A DNA stretch of 29,330 bases from Clostridia bacterium (GTDB taxonomy: Bacteria > Bacillota_A > Clostridia > Christensenellales > Aristaeellaceae), in the NCBI GenBank assembly GCA_017430945.1, contig JAFRMB010000182.1, forward strand, positions 1-29,330, given 5' to 3'. The notes under the pieces are model-generated. The model saw only the letters and a list, made by a program, of their open reading frames with translations. It did not search any database and was not told the DNA's origin. Both the position numbers and the translations under genes were made by a program. This document shows, piece by piece, positions 1 through 6,758 of the stretch; position 1 is the first letter of the stretch, and each line of letters begins with the position of its first letter.

Positions 1-108
1 CAGCATGGAAGCGACCTGGGAAGCCAGGCGACCCATGACCATGCCCTCTGCGTCGATGACGTACCATTTACGCTCGACGTTCTGGGGATTTGCCATATAA
101 GTACTCAC
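1..108 (-). CDS. rplM: Ribosomal protein L13 (uL13), N-terminal part
   Basis: Only the first 36 codons lie in the window; the rest continues beyond base 1. The translation begins M-S-T-Y-M-A-N-P-Q and continues through [12 protein letters not shown] and GRLASQVA, the hallmark N-terminus of bacterial L13, a 50S subunit assembly protein. I chose the GTG at 106-108 because a GGAGG lies 8 bases upstream and clostridial L13 proteins normally carry this short MSTYM-type extension. An ATG four codons downstream (94-96) is the alternative. The gene has its own promoter (214-242) and a roughly 100-base leader with pairing potential. In most bacteria rpsI follows, but that would be outside the window. 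Confidence 0.95.
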   Translation of the reverse strand, partial: MSTYMANPQNVERKWYVIDAEGMVMGRLASQVASML

Positions 109-146
109 GTGAAATTCCTCCAATAATATGAACAATGCTCCTGCAA

Positions 147-207
147 AGGTGTGGTCAGTACCTCGGCAGACATGTCACAGCCCGGGGCTAGTAAGCGTAT
201 TGACACA
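147..207 (-). promoter_or_regulatory. Structured 5' leader of rplM, candidate L13 autoregulatory leader
   Basis: The transcript from the promoter at 214-242 should start near 207, leaving about 100 untranslated bases. Segments 201-206 and 151-157 can pair (GTGTCA with TGACCAC, one bulge), closing a roughly 40-base region that includes a GC-rich self-complementary AGCCCCGGGCT. Firmicutes L13 mRNAs are known to carry protein-binding leaders, so this position is expected. I matched only position and pairing, not the family consensus. Confidence 0.4.
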
Positions 208-213
208 ACCTGT

Positions 214-242
214 ATTATACCTGAACCGCGCTGTCTCGTCAA
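214..242 (-). promoter_or_regulatory. Sigma-A-type promoter for rplM
   Basis: On the minus strand TTGACG (237-242) and TATAAT (214-219) are separated by exactly 17 bases. This is a near-consensus housekeeping promoter, fitting a highly expressed ribosomal protein gene. Expected start of transcription is near 207. Confidence 0.85.
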
Positions 243-380
243 CGAAAAACCGGCGTATTCCGAAGAATTTAACATCTATAATGCGTTAAAAATGCGTGAC
301 ACGTCTTCTGGCGGATATTCCCTGTCCTTTCAGATGCGCGGTCCGTGCACGATCCGGCGGCAAATAGACGAGCGGTCCGC

Positions 381-420
381 AAAAACCCCCGCATGCATTC
401 ATCCTTTGCATTGCGGGGGT
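381..420 (-). terminator. Rho-independent terminator of the P-loop/membrane-protein pair
   Basis: On the minus strand ACCCCCGCAATGCA pairs with TGCATGCGGGGGT (one bulged base), followed directly by TTTTT at 381-385. It begins 6 bases after the stop codon at 426 and separates this unit from the rplM promoter. Confidence 0.9.
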
Positions 421-425
421 CGGTT

Positions 426-716
426 CTATTCTATGACTTCCAGCTCGTCCGGCAATTTGTCTACGGGAGATGTTTCCTCGTATATCCATCCTGTAGAAGC
501 GTCTGAGCCTGGCGAGGACATCGCGTCGTCCGCGTCATCCAACAATTCCGGCGGTCGCGTGATCTGCACGGCCGGCTCGGCAAACATGGGGTCAGGCTCA
601 TCGCCGCCGTCCGCTCCGGTCAATAGACCGATCAGCCCACGTACCGCTGATATGCCGATGACCAAAAGCAGCGCGATCACCAACAGGAGCAGGAACAAAG
701 TGATCCTCTTTTTCAT
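426..716 (-). CDS. Small single-pass membrane protein, unknown function
   Basis: A 96-residue protein. Residues 1-3 (MKK) are basic, residues about 5-33 form a strongly hydrophobic segment rich in Leu, Ile and Val, and the remaining 60 residues are acidic with runs of Asp, Glu and Pro (GGDEPDP, DDADDA) and no cysteines. There is no lipobox or obvious signal-peptidase site, so a membrane anchor with an acidic exposed tail is the simplest reading. The ATG lies 3 bases after the stop of the P-loop gene upstream and has no good Shine-Dalgarno of its own, which suggests translational coupling. A terminator follows within 6 bases. I do not recognise the family and infer no function beyond a likely partnership with the P-loop protein. 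Confidence 0.75.
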   Translation of the reverse strand: MKKRITLFLLLLVIALLLVIGISAVRGLIGLLTGADGGDEPDPMFAEPAVQITRPPELLDDADDAMSSPGSDASTGWIYEETSPVDKLPDELEVIE

Positions 717-719
717 CGC

Positions 720-1145
720 TCAGACGACATACTTGCGGATGTATTCCGGCACCTCTTCTTCTGAGATGCTGATGGAGAGCACAAAATTGCAGTTGTGCGC
801 ATCAGACAACCAGGCCAATTTTTCAAAGAAGTTTTCCATTTCGATATCGTGAAGCGGGGTTTTGACCAGCTTCTTGAAGGCATCGATCGCGATCAGGCTG
901 AGGTCAAAGTCCGCAGAGAGCATCCCGCACAGAAACGCCAGGAATTCGCCGGCACGACATTTATAGGCAACAGGATATTCGCTGGCGTCGACGAAGCGGA
1001 TCTCGTGGCGGAGGTCATACATGTAGCGCTTGTCGTCATCGATAAACAGGATATTGCCATGTTCACTCTTGAGCGCATCATTGGTCATGTCGATCAATCG
1101 CTTCGTCTTGCCGCTTCCCTTGTCGCCCAGAATAACTCGAATCAT
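720..1145 (-). CDS. Small P-loop NTPase-like protein, conserved in Clostridia, function unknown
   Basis: A 141-residue protein with a Walker A motif GDKGSGKT at residues 7-14, right after the first beta strand (MIRVIL). A hydrophobic strand ending in Asp (LSLIAIDAF, about residues 93-101) is a candidate Walker B. The start is the ATG at 1143-1145, which has GGAGAGG about 6 bases upstream; an in-frame extension of 12 residues further upstream is less likely. Similar short proteins occur in clostridial genomes and are sometimes labelled 'PilT-like' or 'ATP-binding', but this one is far too short for a PilT motor and shows only the nucleotide-binding half. It is transcribed from the promoter at 1218-1246 together with the membrane protein 3 bases downstream. 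Confidence 0.8.
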   Translation of the reverse strand: MIRVILGDKGSGKTKRLIDMTNDALKSEHGNILFIDDDKRYMYDLRHEIRFVDASEYPVAYKCRAGEFLAFLCGMLSADFDLSLIAIDAFKKLVKTPLHDIEMENFFEKLAWLSDAHNCNFVLSISISEEEVPEYIRKYVV

Positions 1146-1217
1146 AATGATCCTCTCCTTCACATGATCGTCAGGTGGCATCTATATAAAAGGCGTCCAT
1201 CGCCCTTCTTTACCATC

Positions 1218-1246
1218 ATTATACATGAAAATCCGTCGAAATACAA
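1218..1246 (-). promoter_or_regulatory. Promoter for the P-loop/membrane-protein operon
   Basis: Minus strand TTGTAT (1241-1246), 17-base spacer, TATAAT (1218-1223). It lies back-to-back with the plus-strand promoter of the TtcA-like gene. Confidence 0.75.
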
Positions 1247-1302
1247 GCACCGATCACAGGATAATTTGCCTGCGCCTTCATTCACTTTTTTCACAAGGTC
1301 CG

Positions 1303-1331
1303 TTGCAAACGATACCTGTGTAGGTTATGAT
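1303..1331 (+). promoter_or_regulatory. Promoter for the TtcA-like gene
   Basis: TTGCAA (1303-1308), 17-base spacer, TATGAT (1326-1331). It leaves a short leader of about 30 bases before the ATG at 1367. Confidence 0.7.
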
Positions 1332-1366
1332 ATAAGCACTTGACTTCTACGGGAAGGAAGCGCCCC

Positions 1367-2218
1367 ATGAAACGAGAGCTTGACGACTGCCAGTTGATCG
1401 AACGCAGCATCCAGAAGAAATTCAGGAAGACGCTCTGGACGCCTTTCGTGGGCGCGGTGAAGCGCTATCGCCTCATCGATCCAGGCGACCGGATCGCGGT
1501 ATGCATATCCGGCGGCAAAGATTCGATGCTGATGGCAAAGCTCGTCCAGCAGCTCAGTCGCTATTCCGATGTGCCTTTCGAAGTGCGCTATATCGTGATG
1601 GATCCCGGTTATGCGGCTGCAAACCGGCAGCGGATCGAAGAGAATGCAGATCGCTTGAGGATCCCGGTGCAGATATTCGAATCGAATGTGTTCGATGTGG
1701 CCAACGCCGCCGAAAAGAATCCATGCTATCTGTGCGCGCGGATGCGCCGGGGCCACCTTTACAGCTATGCGCGATCGATAGGCTGCAACAAGATCGCGCT
1801 GGGACACCATTTCAATGATGTCATCGAAACGACCGTGATGTCCATGTTCTATGGCGCCCAGCTGCAGGGCATGATGCCGAAGCTGCGCGCGACGAATTTC
1901 CCGGGCATGGAGCTCATTCGGCCCATGTACTGCATCCATGAGGACGATATCATAGCCTGGGCGCGCTACAACGGGCTTTCCTTCATACAATGTGCATGTC
2001 GATTCACTGAAAAGGCCAGCAACGAAACGAACGAGATCACGTCAAAACGCAAGGAGATCAAACTGCTGCTGCGCCACCTGAAGGGATCGAACCCGGACAT
2101 CGAAAAGTGCGTTTTCAACAGTATCCATGCTGTCAATCTCGACACATTCCCCTGCTGGAAGACCGGCGGTTCTATGCACTGCTTCCTGGAGCACTACGAT
2201 GACGCAGGTGGCGAATGA
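1367..2218 (+). CDS. TtcA-family PP-loop ATPase, tRNA 2-thiolation type
   Basis: A 283-residue PP-loop ATP pyrophosphatase. The ATP-binding motif SGGKDS is at residues 48-53, preceded by a beta strand (DRIAVCI). A Cys-x2-Cys pair is at 120 and 123 (NPCYLCARMRRG), and further cysteines lie at 209 and 211. This matches TtcA-type enzymes, which use three cysteines to hold an iron-sulfur cluster and thiolate cytidine 32 of tRNAs; the CACRF arrangement offers two candidates for the third ligand. GHHFNDVIET (146-155) is the conserved block of this family. The start is the ATG at 1367 with GGAAGG about 8 bases upstream; a TTG at 1340 is in frame but has no site. It is a single-gene unit convergent with the ROK gene. 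The family call is firm; the exact substrate is inferred. Confidence 0.88.
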   Translation: MKRELDDCQLIERSIQKKFRKTLWTPFVGAVKRYRLIDPGDRIAVCISGGKDSMLMAKLVQQLSRYSDVPFEVRYIVMDPGYAAANRQRIEENADRLRIPVQIFESNVFDVANAAEKNPCYLCARMRRGHLYSYARSIGCNKIALGHHFNDVIETTVMSMFYGAQLQGMMPKLRATNFPGMELIRPMYCIHEDDIIAWARYNGLSFIQCACRFTEKASNETNEITSKRKEIKLLLRHLKGSNPDIEKCVFNSIHAVNLDTFPCWKTGGSMHCFLEHYDDAGGE

Positions 2219-2264
2219 CATCGCCGCCGCTGCCTGGTCCTGTCTTTCGATCAAACCCCGTGCT

Positions 2265-2302
2265 AAAAAACAGAGCCCCTCACCAACACAGTGAAGGGCC
2301 CC
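2265..2302 (-). terminator. Terminator of the ROK-family gene
   Basis: On the minus strand a GC-rich stem (GGGCCCTTCAC against GTGAGGGGCTC, one mismatch and one G-U pair) with a 7-base loop is followed by TTTTTT at 2265-2270. It begins 20 bases after the stop at 2322. On the plus strand the same hairpin has no T-run. Confidence 0.8.
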
Positions 2303-2321
2303 GCGATCCACTTTCTGCCTC

Positions 2322-3569
2322 TTACGTATCGGCAGGTGTACCAAACAGCTCATCGATCAAAAGCGCATATGCGCCGATCGTCGTGAGCTCTTCGAACGGT
2401 CGCCGATCGCTCTTGAGTTCGAAAGGCCTGATCCCGTCGGACGGCATACATCTGCTGTCTTTCATGTAATCAAAGACTGCATCGGAAAAACGATCATCCA
2501 TCTCGGCAAGATCCCCCTGCAGTATGACGGTGTCCTGGCCGAATACCGGCAGCAGATCGTACAGGACCTGTCCGAATACGTTTCCAACGTATGAAGAGAT
2601 CATCCGGGCCAGCGCGTCCCCGGCAGCAGATGCCCCGAAGACCCTGGTTATCGGTATGGGTTCATCGACCGCTCCGGTCAGACATGAGTCGGGATGATCG
2701 TCCGCGTGTTCAGCGATCATCCTCTGAAGGCGCTCCGGACAGACTTGTCTTTCAAAGCATCCGCGCATCCCACAGCCGCATACCTCGTCATCCGTCGGTT
2801 CGATCACCATATGCCCGATCTCGCCGGTCAGACACCCTTTGCCGTCCACCGGGACGCCGTGATCCATAAAGCTTGAAGCGATATTGCCCCAGCCGCCAAA
2901 CAGAGTCAAAATGCGTTCATTCGTATATGGGCCGGATTGTGCGACAGCCCGTCCGCAGAGCCTGCCTATGCTCTCCAGGATGACGCGGACGCCCCTGAGA
3001 CGGTCGGAGATCATATCTCCTATCGGGATATCTCTCCCCCATTCCGATGGGACAGTATTGAACACGAGACGGTTCGTTTCACGGTCGATAAAGCCCGGGA
3101 TCGCCACACACACGCCATACAGGCAGTCGAAGCTGAGCCCTTTGTCATCTATAGAAGCTTCTATACAAACTGCCGCCGCATCGATCAATTCTTCAACGCT
3201 GGTCGAGACCGGCATCTCGCGCGTGAGCGTGCAGATGACTTCGCAGCGAAAGCTTATCAGTGTCGTTATCAATTTGTTCGGACAGATCAAAACGCGGCAC
3301 AGATACCGATCCGCTGAAAGCGCGAACAATTCTGCGCGCTTGCCACCCATGCTTCCGGCGGCTGCTTTTCCGACAGATTCGATGATGCCCTTCTCCAGAA
3401 AGTAGAGTATCGACTTCATGACCGTCTGTCGACTGATGCCCACGCGATCAGCGATCTCACCGACGGAATACGCGTCGCCAGATTTGAAAAGCTCAAGGAT
3501 CTGAGCGCGATTGTTCAGTTTCAGATCGGACGGCCTGGCAGCGGCTTTCGCCATGTTGACAAACGGCAT
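2322..3569 (-). CDS. ROK-family transcriptional regulator (NagC/XylR type)
   Basis: A 415-residue protein. Residues about 20-65 form a winged helix-turn-helix (YSVGEIADRVGISRQTVMKS), followed by an actin-like ROK domain. The zinc-binding signature CGCGMRGCFE is at 264-273 and the GEIGHM block at 249-254. At the position where sugar-kinase ROK proteins carry an Asn-Asp-Ala-Asn catalytic segment, this one reads ESIGRLCGRA (199-208), so the catalytic Asp is missing and it should be a sugar-responsive repressor rather than a kinase. The start ATG has GGAGGTGG a few bases upstream. Its promoter contains a 10-bp palindrome, suggesting autoregulation. No sugar transport or catabolic genes lie beside it, so the effector cannot be inferred. 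Confidence 0.9.
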   Translation of the reverse strand: MPFVNMAKAAARPSDLKLNNRAQILELFKSGDAYSVGEIADRVGISRQTVMKSILYFLEKGIIESVGKAAAGSMGGKRAELFALSADRYLCRVLICPNKLITTLISFRCEVICTLTREMPVSTSVEELIDAAAVCIEASIDDKGLSFDCLYGVCVAIPGFIDRETNRLVFNTVPSEWGRDIPIGDMISDRLRGVRVILESIGRLCGRAVAQSGPYTNERILTLFGGWGNIASSFMDHGVPVDGKGCLTGEIGHMVIEPTDDEVCGCGMRGCFERQVCPERLQRMIAEHADDHPDSCLTGAVDEPIPITRVFGASAAGDALARMISSYVGNVFGQVLYDLLPVFGQDTVILQGDLAEMDDRFSDAVFDYMKDSRCMPSDGIRPFELKSDRRPFEELTTIGAYALLIDELFGTPADT

Positions 3570-3598
3570 GGTTCCACCTCCGAGCCTTTCTTTTCACC

Positions 3599-3628
3599 AT
3601 TATAGCACAATTAAAATTTTAGTGTCAA
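3599..3628 (-). promoter_or_regulatory. Promoter of the ROK gene with internal palindrome
   Basis: Minus strand TTGACA (3623-3628), 18-base spacer, TATAAT (3599-3604). The spacer contains the perfect 10-bp palindrome TAAAATTTTA. AT-rich palindromes are typical binding sites for ROK repressors, so this is a candidate autoregulatory operator (inference). Confidence 0.75.
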
Positions 3629-3691
3629 ATTTTGCAAGCCGAAGTGTGTAATGGTTACATTATGAATGCTTTAATATTGCGAGTATTTGGA

Positions 3692-3704
3692 TTAACGGCG
3701 TTAA
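3692..3704. repeat. 13-bp inverted repeat in a gene-free AT-rich stretch
   Basis: TTAACG-G-CGTTAA is a perfect inverted repeat inside 3629-3827, a stretch with no credible gene on either strand. It lies about 65 bases upstream of the ROK promoter and downstream of the HAD gene. It could be an operator; nothing else supports that. Confidence 0.35.
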
Positions 3705-3729
3705 CTGGACATGTGTTTAAAGCAAATCG

Positions 3730-3755
3730 AAAAACCCGTCGACACGTTGTGTCGA
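3730..3755 (-). terminator. Probable terminator of the HAD-family gene
   Basis: A perfect 7-bp stem TCGACAC/GTGTCGA with a 3-base loop (3739-3755) is followed on the minus strand by CGGG and TTTTT (3730-3734). It is 73 bases past the stop at 3828 with nothing coding in between. Confidence 0.65.
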
Positions 3756-3827
3756 TGAGCAGAGAGCGCTTTTGTAGCTGGTCTGGATCAAAGGGAGAAA
3801 TAGAGGATCTGCCGTACGATGCACGGT

Positions 3828-4658
3828 TCAGGAGAGCATATGTTTTTCTATGGCTTTTGCGGCGCCATCATGATCACAGTCTTCTGTGACCGCATCTGCA
3901 AGCGCGCGCACGGGGCCTATGGCATTGCCCATAGCTACCGACAGTCCGGCTGCGTGCATGATCGTCAGGTCATTGCCCGAATCGCCTACAGCCATCGTTT
4001 GGCCGATGTCTATCCCAAGCAGCTTGCAAAGCCTTGAAAGACCTTCGGCTTTGGTCGCGCCGACCGGCGAAAACTCACTTCCCAAACCTATGGAATCGGC
4101 GATGACCACATGATATCCGGTCAACCGCTTTTCAAAATCCCGGCGTTCGTCGTCCTCTGCGAAAAACAGGTTGATCTTTGTAATTCTGCCGATAAACCTT
4201 TCATAGACCTCTTTCGGATCTCGGCTGACGATCGAGCCGTCGCGGAATGTTTCGATAAAATCATAGATATGATAATGCTTCAGCGTCTCATCCAGAGGCC
4301 CGCGGATATACGACTGATCGTCCGCAAACATCTGCCATACCGCATCGTAGTGTTTTGACAGGTCGATGATGGCTCGAGCATCCTCGGGGCGCATGGTTAT
4401 GCGGCTGAGACATCGTCCGACCCTGACATCATGAAGACAAGCCCCATTTTCGCCGATGACGTAGCGGACCTCAGGCAATAAACGCAGGAAATCGCCAAGC
4501 TCTGAGAGCGAGCGTCCCGTGGAGAGCGCGATCACCTTGCCGGCTTTGGCTGCTCTGTCCAGCACGGATCGCGTGTATGGCGTGATCATGTGGGCGCTGT
4601 TCAAAAGCGTCCCGTCCATGTCGAGTGCCGCGAGCCTGTATTCCGTCCGCCCAGCCAT
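3828..4658 (-). CDS. Cof-type HAD-IIB sugar/nucleotide phosphatase
   Basis: A 276-residue haloacid dehalogenase-superfamily hydrolase. Motif I is DMDGTLL at 13-19 (nucleophile Asp13, acid/base Asp15), motif II is the Ser/Thr in ALSTGRS (44-50), the motif III lysine lies in GATKAEGL (about residue 203), and motif IV is GDSGND at 225-230. The large cap between motifs II and III marks the Cof/YwpJ class, cytoplasmic phosphatases of sugar phosphates and small phosphorylated metabolites. I take the ATG at 4656-4658, about 9 bases after an AGGCGG; an ATG 15 codons upstream sits in an AT-rich, promoter-like segment and has no site. It is a single-gene unit with its own terminator. The substrate cannot be predicted. 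Confidence 0.88.
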   Translation of the reverse strand: MAGRTEYRLAALDMDGTLLNSAHMITPYTRSVLDRAAKAGKVIALSTGRSLSELGDFLRLLPEVRYVIGENGACLHDVRVGRCLSRITMRPEDARAIIDLSKHYDAVWQMFADDQSYIRGPLDETLKHYHIYDFIETFRDGSIVSRDPKEVYERFIGRITKINLFFAEDDERRDFEKRLTGYHVVIADSIGLGSEFSPVGATKAEGLSRLCKLLGIDIGQTMAVGDSGNDLTIMHAAGLSVAMGNAIGPVRALADAVTEDCDHDGAAKAIEKHMLS

Positions 4659-4737
4659 ATCCACACCGCCTTTATGATCTGCAAGAGTATTATCATATAT
4701 CATCGAAAAGATTTCAGGTAATGGCTGTAAAAGGCGT

Positions 4738-4767
4738 ATAAAAATGGAAGGCAGCTTCGGCCTTCCA
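4738..4767 (-). terminator. Terminator after deoD
   Basis: Minus strand TGGAAGGC, 7-base loop, GCCTTCCA, then TTTTTATA. It starts 21 bases after the deoD stop and closes the barnase-barstar-deoD unit. Confidence 0.92.
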
Positions 4768-4788
4768 TAGAGTGCATTCTGTTTGTGA

Positions 4789-5499
4789 TTATGCGATCTC
4801 GAGAGCGATCTCCATCATCTTCGTGAAGGTGTTCTGCCGATCTTCCGCGCAATGGCTCTCGCCGGTGACCAGGCTGTCGGATATGGTCAGGAGCGCAAGC
4901 GCCTGCTTGCCGGCGGCCGCTGCGTTCAAATAGAGCGCATAAGCTTCCATCTCAACGCACAAAACGCCCAGCTTCATGAGCGCCGGCGTAGGGCTGTTGC
5001 TGCCCTGCACATAAAACGCATCGCTGGAAAACACAGGCCCGGGTACCAGATTCACGCCCATCCTGCGTGAGGTCTCCATGGCGGCGCTCAGAAGCTTGTA
5101 GCTGCAGCAGGGTGCGAGCATGCCGTCCAGCCCGAACTGTGCGCCATAGTTGGACTGTGTATACGCGCTCATCGCGGCGACAAGGTCCCGCAGATGCAGG
5201 TCGGCGTTCATGCTGCCGGCGCTGCCGATCCGTATGATATTCTCAACGCCGTAGAAATTGAAAAGCTCGTATGAGTAGATGCCTATGGATGGCATTCCCA
5301 TACCGGAAGCCATCACCGATACCCGCTTGCCCTTGTATGTGCCGGTATAGCCATGTACGCCGCGGACATTATTGACAAGTTCTGCGTTCTCCAGATAGTT
5401 GTCTGCGATGAATTTGGATCTCAATGGATCGCCCGGCATCAATACTGTTGGGGCAAACGAGCCGGCGGGCGCATTGATGTGCGGAGTCGGTATGCTCAT
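4789..5499 (-). CDS. deoD: Purine nucleoside phosphorylase, DeoD type
   Basis: A 236-residue protein of normal length for hexameric DeoD, which splits purine (deoxy)nucleosides with phosphate into base and (deoxy)ribose 1-phosphate in the cytoplasm. Visible active-site elements: PTPHINA with the His that reaches the neighbouring subunit (His7), the phosphate-binding GDPLRSKF (23-30), GSAGSM (92-97), VEMEAYAL (182-189) with the ribose-binding Glu, and SDSLVTGE (207-214) with the base-contacting Asp208. The start ATG has AAGGAGG about 8 bases upstream. The gene begins 23 bases after the barstar stop, with no visible promoter in the gap and a strong terminator downstream, so it is probably co-transcribed with the RNase and its inhibitor. 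That would place nucleoside salvage beside RNA degradation. Confidence 0.95.
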   Translation of the reverse strand: MSIPTPHINAPAGSFAPTVLMPGDPLRSKFIADNYLENAELVNNVRGVHGYTGTYKGKRVSVMASGMGMPSIGIYSYELFNFYGVENIIRIGSAGSMNADLHLRDLVAAMSAYTQSNYGAQFGLDGMLAPCCSYKLLSAAMETSRRMGVNLVPGPVFSSDAFYVQGSNSPTPALMKLGVLCVEMEAYALYLNAAAAGKQALALLTISDSLVTGESHCAEDRQNTFTKMMEIALEIA

Positions 5500-5522
5500 T
5501 GATTCTACCTCCTTGTGTTTGT

Positions 5523-5771
5523 TCAGCCCATCAGGACCTGATAGCCGTTATCGAAAAAGACCCGGAGCAGCCTGATCGCGTATGGATCGCCTTCGCAGAT
5601 CATCTCCCCAGCGTTTTCTATGACGATCAGCTCACGCCCTGTCCGTTCGCTGAGACAGTCGTTCAGTGCGTCCAGGTTGTTGCCATAGTACTCCGGCAAT
5701 TTGAGTTTCTGCCTGAGCTGCACGTGTATCTCCTGCCTGTCGCGCATGCTTTTGCCATCCAGTATGATCAT
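5523..5771 (-). CDS. Barstar-family ribonuclease inhibitor
   Basis: An 82-residue cytoplasmic inhibitor expected to plug the active site of the RNase encoded immediately upstream. The block LPEYYGNNLDALNDCL (residues 25-40) is the core barstar signature; Asp34 and Asp38 correspond to barstar Asp35 and Asp39, which contact the barnase catalytic site. Barstar Trp38 is replaced here by Asn37. The protein is slightly shorter than the 90-residue barstar of Bacillus amyloliquefaciens. Its ATG overlaps the barnase stop codon (ATGA, 5768-5771), so translation is coupled; this suits an immunity protein that must be made along with its toxin. deoD follows 23 bases downstream. Confidence 0.93.
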   Translation of the reverse strand: MIILDGKSMRDRQEIHVQLRQKLKLPEYYGNNLDALNDCLSERTGRELIVIENAGEMICEGDPYAIRLLRVFFDNGYQVLMG

Positions 5772-6430
5772 TGCAATCCCTCCGGATACATCTCGACAAA
5801 TGTGTTGTAGTGATCGTCCGTATAAAAGTATAGGCCGTCCGAGCTGTACAGCACGCGGTGCGCGCCTCGCTTTTTGCCCCTGTAGTAGGCGTCGCATTCG
5901 TACCAGATCCGCCCGCGCGCATCCGGTAGCTGTCCCTCGTAGTTGCCAAAGCGATCGCCGCCTATGGACTTGCCCGGCGCCACATCCCCGACATAATTCC
6001 AACTGGAGTCCCATCCCAACTGTCGCGCTTCCTTCTTGGTGATAAAATTGTCGGGAAGCTCTCCGTATGCCGCCAGATAGTTGACGATCTCCTGAGGCTC
6101 CGTGATCGGATCGGACCATCCTGTCGTGCGCGGCGAAACGGTCGCCGTCGGTACAGGCGTCTTTGTATCCCCGGGCCTGGTCTTGTTGGGATCATTGCTG
6201 CCGGACCCTCCCGGCTGCACGGTGACCGCAGGTGTGTTTGCGCCTTTTTTCTTGTTCTTTTTCTTGCAGGTCACAAGCGCTTCAGCGTCACGTCCGCTAT
6301 CATCTTCCATGCCATAGGCGCTTCTCGGTTGGACGTGCCGGTCCTCTGCGAGCACACCTGCCGTGAAAGCCGTCGCGAGAAGGAATGCCGCAAGTATCGC
6401 TGCAAACAGCCGCTCCCTGAGTCTGTGCAC
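5768..6430 (-). CDS. Secreted barnase-type guanyl-specific ribonuclease
   Basis: A 220-residue precursor. Residues 1-28 form a Sec signal peptide (basic MHRLRER, then a hydrophobic core, VLA before the likely cleavage site). Residues about 30-110 are a low-complexity linker containing a Lys-rich stretch (CKKKNKKKG) and Thr/Pro/Gly-rich sequence. Residues 112-220 match barnase almost throughout: YGELPDNFITKKEA, LGW, DVAPGKSIGGD, HRVLYSSD, DDHYNTF. The catalytic residues are intact: Glu178, Arg188, Arg192 and His207 correspond to barnase Glu73, Arg83, Arg87 and His102. It should therefore be an active extracellular RNase. The start is GTG (6428-6430), 8 bases after a GGGGTG-type site. It heads the unit with barstar and deoD. 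The long basic linker is unlike classical barnase and might tether the enzyme to the wall or to RNA (inference). Confidence 0.94.
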   Translation of the reverse strand: MHRLRERLFAAILAAFLLATAFTAGVLAEDRHVQPRSAYGMEDDSGRDAEALVTCKKKNKKKGANTPAVTVQPGGSGSNDPNKTRPGDTKTPVPTATVSPRTTGWSDPITEPQEIVNYLAAYGELPDNFITKKEARQLGWDSSWNYVGDVAPGKSIGGDRFGNYEGQLPDARGRIWYECDAYYRGKKRGAHRVLYSSDGLYFYTDDHYNTFVEMYPEGLQ

Positions 6431-6573
6431 CGTTCAGTCACCCCTTTCCATCGATCCCGATCCATTCAGGCCCTGATCATCGCTCAACGGCCGGCAGCTG
6501 ACGCAGGCTGTCAGATCGCTAAACGATATCGGACCCTCATGGGATCGCAATGCTCACCATGTATATCAATGCT

Positions 6574-6602
6574 ATTTTAACGCAAACTTTCATTTGAGTC
6601 AA
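6574..6602 (-). promoter_or_regulatory. Promoter of the barnase-barstar-deoD unit
   Basis: Minus strand TTGACT (6597-6602), 17-base spacer, TAAAAT (6574-6579). It gives a leader of about 135 bases (6431-6567), in which I see no coding region and no recognised riboswitch. Confidence 0.75.
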
Positions 6603-6719
6603 CTGCATTTTGGTCCTTGATCCACGCCCGGTTTTGTCGTCAGCATCACTTGGAACTGTGAGCGGAGGTGCTGATATCATGTCCGGTGTATGACTGCCGG
6701 ATCGTCATGCATTTTATGA

Positions 6720-6747
6720 TTGCTTATCCTGGAATTTGTGGTATAAT
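6720..6747 (+). promoter_or_regulatory. Promoter of the flavodiiron protein gene
   Basis: TTGCTT (6720-6725), 16-base spacer, TATAAT (6742-6747) preceded by TG-n, an extended -10 element. The region 6603-6719 between this and the barnase promoter shows no gene. Confidence 0.75.
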
Positions 6748-6758
6748 GGGTTCACCTG

